Notes under the pieces: generated by a model | What the model was told of the DNA's origin: nothing | The model's input: the letters and a program-made list of their open reading frames with translations, nothing else | Database searches by the model: none | Shown here: positions 9,949 through 14,055 of the stretch, piece by piece | Position numbering within the stretch: the first letter of the stretch is position 1 | Layout: the number at the start of each line of letters is the position of its first letter | Translations under genes and position numbers: made by a program | NCBI GenBank assembly: GCA_015852425.1 | Contig: JAAAIG010000944.1 | Coordinates: 1-14,055 of the forward strand | Origin: Gryganskiella cystojenkinii | Taxonomy: Eukaryota; Mortierellomycota; Mortierellomycetes; Mortierellales; Mortierellaceae | Length of the DNA: 14,055 nt | Reading direction: 5' to 3'

Positions 9949-10379
9949 TTATCCACTCTTGTAGAGCAAAATGGCCATTTGATCCCTATAGAAGTAGATA
10001 AAGTGCCGCGTCTCTAAATGAAATGAAATGTAGTCCAAGCATGGAAGCAACGGAGTTAGACGTTGTTGATAGAGTCAATCCAAAGAGAGGGAAGTTCTGG
10101 GAGAGGTGTTTCTTGCATCGATTTTTTTTTCATTTTTGTTCTTTTGTTCTTTTTCAGTACTATGGGTTACATAACTCCCAAAGTTCCGGCCTACGATACA
10201 ATGCCAGGTGACACCGTGCCGCTTGTCGAATTCCTTCTTCAAAAAAAGCAGCGATATCCTTCTCGACCGTAAACTTCTCGAACGCAACAAGAGCACAGGC
10301 AAGGACTTCCTGTTGGAGATCATCAGGCATATCGGGTCTTGACCGTTGGGAAAAGGTTTATTGTTGCAGATAGGGACAT
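9949..10379 (-). pseudogene. LC8-type dynein light chain locus with two frame breaks
   Basis: LC8 is a small dimeric hub protein and dynein subunit of about 90 residues. On the minus strand, [17 protein letters not shown] and FTVEKDIAA (from the ATG at 10330) match its first helices. KKEFDKR and [16 protein letters not shown] follow in a different frame, down to 10161. After an intron (10014-10160, donor GTACTG), the last exon 9949-10013 reads TRHFIYFY, then RDQMAILLYKSG and TAA. The first break is at T7 (A7 on plus, 10241-10247); six T would keep the frame. The second is at 10334: a candidate N-terminus [15 protein letters not shown] from the ATG at 10379 leads into DMPDDL, but the frames do not agree. 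Splicing puts Lys where LC8 proteins usually have Glu (VTHE to VTHK), and the C-terminal strand differs from the usual YLGQVAILLFKSG. It may be a young pseudogene, or a live gene with assembly errors, or start at MPDDL with only the homopolymer break. Identity as LC8 is near certain. Confidence 0.85.
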
Positions 10380-10740
10380 GGTAGTGGCCAGGAAAAGAAG
10401 TTAAAGGGGGGTTTTGGACAAGAATGGAAGTGGTTTAATGGTTCCGAAATGATAGAAAAGGTTGGGACGAGGGATGTTCATTTTGAAATAGCGGCCTATG
10501 AAACGAGCATGTGCTCTCAATTATTTTCTATTTGGAAGGAAAATAAATGTTATGATAACCGCAGCAGCGCTGCGGCGTTGCACGACTAATTTCAGCTGCA
10601 CTTCAAAAGCAGCCCAAAGGCCAAATGATTTTTCATGCTTTGTATTTTTCCTTCTTCCCTTCTCACACATACCAATATTATTAGATCACGAACCCGGACT
10701 ACTCACACACTCTCGTAACTCCATCTCAAACAACCAAAGT
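10380..10740. promoter_or_regulatory. Divergent upstream region of the LC8 and F-box loci
   Basis: These bases separate two loci pointing away from each other. The plus-strand frame of the F-box gene happens to be open back to an ATG at 10498, but the translation there is compositionally unlike the gene body. The 70 bases before 10741 are CT/AC-rich like other leaders in the window. A perfect 10-bp palindrome GCAGCGCTGC sits at 10564-10573. No clear TATA box is seen. Confidence 0.3.
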
Positions 10741-12828
10741 ATGGCGAGTGGACGAGATTGCAGTTGGTCGGAACAGGCAGAATGCGAAGAAAAGCTTCAC
10801 AATGAAGATTACGAGGGCTTTGGCGATAGCGATTACTCTGACGACGACAGCAGCGACCTCCACTCCAATCTCTGGGATGACTTTTCGGTGCGTGCAAAAG
10901 TTTCTCGATCAACACCCCGGCTCACCACTAAAAGAACAGCATCTTCTGCAACATACCCTCATCTGAACCGAAACAGTCCGTCCAAACGAATCCGCCACAT
11001 ACCGCCCGAGATTCTGCACTTGATCTTTTCTCAAGTCGACAATGCAACACTTTGTCAAGTCAGCAGAGCTTCACATCAGTTCAATGCCATTGCCAAGGGC
11101 TATTTCGAACGCACGAGTTCATGGGACTTAGGAAAGCTGGCGGAGGGGGATCTATTGCTCGAGAAAATGAAGTCGGGTTCTGTCAACATTCTAAAGATCA
11201 ACTGCCCAACAAATTGGTCGCGGACCATAGGTAGAGATCAACTATTGGACACCTGGATCGGGGCTTGGAAGCGTTTCATTGAGCTCATTACTGAACCGAT
11301 CCACAGCAGCAAGGTGCCGCCATTAGAGGCCAACACCTCCAGCACCAAACATGTTGTCGATGCCACTGAGGCTTTATCTCTGAGTGAGCGAGATCCAAAG
11401 TCATGCTGTCTTCTGGACCGAGTGAAAAAGGTGATTATCGGCGATCCCGCCTTGCCCGCGCTGCTTCCGTACCTACATCGGATCCACACTCTAGAGATCA
11501 ATGACCAGGACTCGAGCATCTATCGGGACCTTCGCTTGCATCCAGTCCTCAAAGCCTGTTCGAGTCTGGATACTTTAATCATTCAAGGAGCCCATTATGA
11601 ACGGCTGTGGATCGGTTGGAGCACAGACAACAACAACACGATGCCAGAGATGAAAGCGTGGACTCACTCGCAGCTCACTCGCATCTCTATCAATTATGTC
11701 TCTATCAGCCACGATTCCATGGCGTCATTGCTGACCTCATGCCCACGCCTGACTTACTTCAAGGCCTGGGACGTCCACTTTCGAGAGGCAGGGTCCGACA
11801 GCACCGACACTATCCTGTATTATTCTGATTGGCGGTCGCTCCCGCTCGAGGAAGTCTACCGCCAGGCAGCTCGCCTGCGTCCCAACCTCCAGTACTTTTC
11901 AGCCTCGGCCATGCGTGCAAACTTTTCTGACTTGCCGTTGGCACATTTGGACTTAACTGCAGAGCTATTCCCCCATTTAAAGCATGTGAATCTAGAAAGA
12001 GACAAGATGTCCTATGATGATTATTGGTGTCCAAATCCCGTCACATCCAAGTTCTTATCCCAGCTGACGAGTATCAAGTTTATCAGTCAACCCTCGCAGG
12101 TCCAGGATCGAATTTTGAAGCACTGTCGGATGTTGACTTGCCTGAAGTTAGGATATGGCTATGAAAGGCCGCTCCCTCCTCCGTCATCTCCTCCTCAATC
12201 GCCGCATCCATCCCGGGCTCTATCGTCTTTCTCTTGGCGCTTCCCACGGCTACGTATTTTGGAGCTGGGGTTACGTGATCGCATCACAGTCCAAGAGGAA
12301 GAGGCTGTATTTCGGTTTTTGGTGCATGCTTGCCCAAATCTGGAGGAATTATCGTTGCGCTTGAGCACCCTGAGGGTTGGACAGGAAGAGCTCATAGTGA
12401 CAGCGAGAGAGGAAATCCGCACGGTGACAAGAACCACTACCCGACGCCACAGGCTGCCCTCGACATATATCGAGACATGGACGGAAGAGGTCAAGACCGA
12501 GGAGTGGCTTGGGCACAAGAATACATTATGTCTACTGGGTCGACTCGCTTGGCTGGAGAAACTGGATGTGCATTTAAATTTTAGGAACAATGTGCCTGGA
12601 GTTCTGTACCCGAGCCACTTTGCATTTCTGGGAGCAAGGAGACATGATCGTAATCGCGATGGGGATGGCAACGTTGGGCCAATCTTTTGTCCACTCTTGA
12701 AGAGCTTGAGGATTCAGAGCAGGAACCCGATCACGTTCGGCAAGGCGCGCCGAGAGCCGTTCACTGAGCAGCAGTTCGTCCATGCACTCAAAGCTATTCG
12801 TCCCGAGGTTACGATTTCATTCAAATAA
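10741..12828 (+). CDS. F-box protein with LRR-like C-terminal region
   Basis: This is one uninterrupted exon of 695 residues. F-box proteins bind Skp1 and recruit targets to SCF ubiquitin ligases. The F-box is at residues 84-122 (RHIPPEILHLIFSQVD, then LCQVSRASHQFNAIAKGYF), with the usual Pro and Leu/Ile pattern. An acidic stretch rich in Asp and Ser (about 22-42, DSDYSDDDSSD) precedes it. The rest has leucine-spaced segments typical of irregular LRR solenoids, for example LHPVLKACSSLDTLIIQG, LTSCPRLTYFKAWDV, FPRLRILELGL and ACPNLEELSLRLSTL. A proline/serine linker (PLPPPSSPPQSPHPS) splits two of them. I start at 10741 because its context (AAAGT before ATGGCG) follows a leader-like tract; an in-frame ATG at 10498 would add 81 residues of unconvincing sequence. 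The target is unknown. Such genes form large, fast-evolving families in fungi of this type. Confidence 0.85.
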   Translation: MASGRDCSWSEQAECEEKLHNEDYEGFGDSDYSDDDSSDLHSNLWDDFSVRAKVSRSTPRLTTKRTASSATYPHLNRNSPSKRIRHIPPEILHLIFSQVDNATLCQVSRASHQFNAIAKGYFERTSSWDLGKLAEGDLLLEKMKSGSVNILKINCPTNWSRTIGRDQLLDTWIGAWKRFIELITEPIHSSKVPPLEANTSSTKHVVDATEALSLSERDPKSCCLLDRVKKVIIGDPALPALLPYLHRIHTLEINDQDSSIYRDLRLHPVLKACSSLDTLIIQGAHYERLWIGWSTDNNNTMPEMKAWTHSQLTRISINYVSISHDSMASLLTSCPRLTYFKAWDVHFREAGSDSTDTILYYSDWRSLPLEEVYRQAARLRPNLQYFSASAMRANFSDLPLAHLDLTAELFPHLKHVNLERDKMSYDDYWCPNPVTSKFLSQLTSIKFISQPSQVQDRILKHCRMLTCLKLGYGYERPLPPPSSPPQSPHPSRALSSFSWRFPRLRILELGLRDRITVQEEEAVFRFLVHACPNLEELSLRLSTLRVGQEELIVTAREEIRTVTRTTTRRHRLPSTYIETWTEEVKTEEWLGHKNTLCLLGRLAWLEKLDVHLNFRNNVPGVLYPSHFAFLGARRHDRNRDGDGNVGPIFCPLLKSLRIQSRNPITFGKARREPFTEQQFVHALKAIRPEVTISFK

Positions 12829-13432
12829 ACAAGGAAGGGATGAGCAAAGCAAAAAAGGAGAAAGAGATAAAGGAATGAATAAGACCCCCGTATGGTGATG
12901 CAGAAAGCTGTGTAAAGTGCTCCAAAATTGATCAACCAAAACGCGTATTTGACTTTTTTTGCATTGCATTGCTCATATCATCTTTGCAATCAACCCTGGA
13001 ATCCCTCGCAAGCCATGTCATGCCACCTATATATGGTTGAGTCCATGTTTGGGTCAAGCCCCAGGCCTCCAGCTCTGATGCTGGGGCCTCCAGAGACCAA
13101 AAAGTGCCCAATAGACCACAGTTTGCACGGGGACAAAGGTTGGTGGTGAGGAGAAAAATTGGTGGCGCGCCACTACCCTTGGTCATTGAGTTGGGGGCAA
13201 CATGGGCGGTCACGGGGACATGGGTTGTGGCCACATAGCTACTGTTGCTCGTAGGAGGGTCTGGGTGGATAAGGAAATCCAAACGACAAATACACTAAAA
13301 TACACAAACTAAAAGAACCGGGCACGAACTCGAGTCAGTTCCTGTGTTTGTGCAAAAAGGTGTTGGATTTGGTGAAAAAGGGCCAACCACTGCCTTTTGA
13401 TTTCGCCTCTTTTGAAGGACTTGGGGTCCAAG
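12829..13432. other. F-box 3' flank; no convincing gene
   Basis: There is a purine-rich 3' UTR to about 12890 (GAATAAGA near 12877 is a weak poly(A) candidate), then mixed sequence. A 7-bp inverted repeat GCCCCAG/CTGGGGC (13058-13064 and 13081-13087) encloses 16 bases, and GGCCTCCAG occurs twice nearby. A minus-strand frame at 12932-13282 is open for 116 codons but has no recognisable domain, no neighbouring exons and no leader, so I do not call it. Confidence 0.4.
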
Positions 13433-13497
13433 CTTATAATCAAGGGAATACGAAGTGGCTCGGGGCGTGAGCCCCGAGCAAATCTGCTAGTTATAAG
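13433..13497 (+). mobile_element. Possible Helitron-like terminus with nested inverted repeats
   Basis: An inner hairpin has perfect 9-bp arms, GCTCGGGGC (13458-13466) and GCCCCGAGC (13471-13479), with loop GTGA. Eight bases after it (13480-13486 between) comes CTAG at 13487-13490, followed by T. Helitron 3' ends have a GC-rich hairpin roughly 10 bases before CTRR and insert between A and T. A TC at 13440-13441 follows A13439, so A|TC...CTAG|T spans only 51 bases. The flanks CTTATAA (13433-13439) and TTATAAG (13491-13497) are inverted copies. Alternatives are a solo terminus, a MITE-like repeat, or a structured RNA element (GTGA is a GNRA tetraloop in RNA). Confidence 0.35.
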
Positions 13498-13975
13498 AGT
13501 TATGACTCCAGCGAATACGGGCTGGGGAACTGTTAAGATAACGAAGTAAAATATCTCCCTATAACACTCATAAGCCTATTCAAATTCTCCTTGGAAAACG
13601 GAGAACGAAGAAGACCAAGAACAAGAGGGATCAAAAACGAGGAAAGACAAAGGAGAAGGGACAACGGCAAGACATGGATTTCGTAAACATGTTATTGTTG
13701 TGAAGGGAAGACCGTGGGACTTCAGTTAAAGAAGAACTCAAGAGAATGTCGAGAACTAGCCTTGGGTCGGGGATATACACTTACAGACAAGCAGTTTTAG
13801 GCATGATGTATGAAGGTAAAGATGTATTAAGATGAACAAGGTGTTGGTGTGCAAGAGGACCTACACTAGGCGAGTAAGCTATTTCGAGTTGATATCCAAT
13901 CGGTAATAACTAGAACAATTCTATTAAAGAACTGAAATAGGGTCTGTATTGTCTACCATTCTATCCACTGGTTTT
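13498..13975. other. No gene seen; minor repeats
   Basis: No open frame with coding character appears on either strand. A GAATACG...GGCT...GGGG pattern at 13513 onwards echoes the one at 13446 onwards. A 6-bp inverted repeat TTCTCC/GGAGAA lies at 13585-13590 and 13600-13605. The stretch is purine-rich on the plus strand around 13600-13670. Confidence 0.4.
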
Positions 13976-14055
13976 CTCTGTTGCTACCCTTACTCGTCAT
14001 CTCCTCCTCCCTTTTTCTTGCTCACTCTTCTCTCCTTTTCCTCTTCAGTCTTCCC
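13976..14055 (+). promoter_or_regulatory. CT-rich tract, probable leader of a gene beyond the window
   Basis: The final 80 bases are almost all pyrimidine on the plus strand and resemble the leaders before the ABC transporter and coiled-coil gene. The segment ending in CAG at 14046-14048 (CCTTTTCCTCTTCAG) would also work as a 3' splice site. A plus-strand gene starting just outside the window is the likely explanation. Confidence 0.35.

Noticed and set aside
10023..10272. Two overlapping plus-strand frames of 62-69 codons
   Set aside because: They are antisense to the LC8 exons and the LC8 intron; the conserved signal is on the minus strand.
10498..10740. N-terminal extension of the F-box gene to an upstream ATG
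   Set aside because: The extra 81 residues look like translated promoter sequence, and the stretch before 10741 resembles a leader. Transcript 5' ends would settle it.
13058..13087. 7-bp inverted repeat GCCCCAG/CTGGGGC
   Set aside because: The stem is short with a 16-base loop and no partner elements; it is likely chance in a GC-rich patch.
12932..13282. Minus-strand frame of 116 codons after the F-box gene
   Set aside because: It has no domain, no adjoining exons, no leader and ordinary length for chance in this composition.

Overview
The window looks like nuclear DNA of a filamentous fungus, most likely an early-diverging one of the Mortierella type (Mucoromycota). The evidence is short GT-AG introns of about 90-150 bp with well-conserved donors, pyrimidine-rich leaders before start codons, a full-length fungal YCF1-type ABC transporter and a large intronless F-box/LRR-like gene. 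The lineage is an inference; no marker gene in the window fixes it.

Layout. Positions 14-1779 (minus) hold a five-exon gene for an unrecognised acidic, coiled-coil protein. Positions 2406-3725 (minus) hold a three-exon AlkB-like Fe(II)/2-oxoglutarate dioxygenase with an acidic N-terminal region built around three imperfect LFGS-type repeats. A promoter region of about 745 bp separates it from the divergently transcribed main gene at 4471-9807 (plus). That gene has nine exons encoding a complete 1506-residue ABCC transporter of the YCF1/MRP type. The promoter region carries two copies of the heptamer TTACTAA/TTAGTAA, the classical Yap1 site that controls YCF1 in yeast.

At 9949-10379 (minus), tail to tail with the transporter, lies an LC8 dynein light chain locus. 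It is unmistakable by sequence but out of frame at two points: an A7/T7 homopolymer and a site near the N-terminus. It is either a young pseudogene or carries assembly errors. Positions 10741-12828 (plus) hold an intronless F-box protein with an LRR-like C-terminal region.

The last 1.2 kb has no convincing gene. It contains a nested inverted-repeat structure at 13433-13497: a 9-bp GC-rich hairpin with a GTGA loop, followed 8 bases later by CTAG and T. This is the layout of a Helitron 3' terminus. The window ends in a CT-rich tract resembling the leader of a gene beyond the edge.

The genes are single, unrelated housekeeping or accessory genes rather than a cluster. The one plausible functional link is the shared ABCC/AlkB promoter (stress export and nucleic-acid repair or modification), and this is inference. 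I did not find a clear new multi-gene system. The items most worth following up are the broken LC8 locus, the Helitron-like end, the Yap1-like sites and the AlkB N-terminal repeats.
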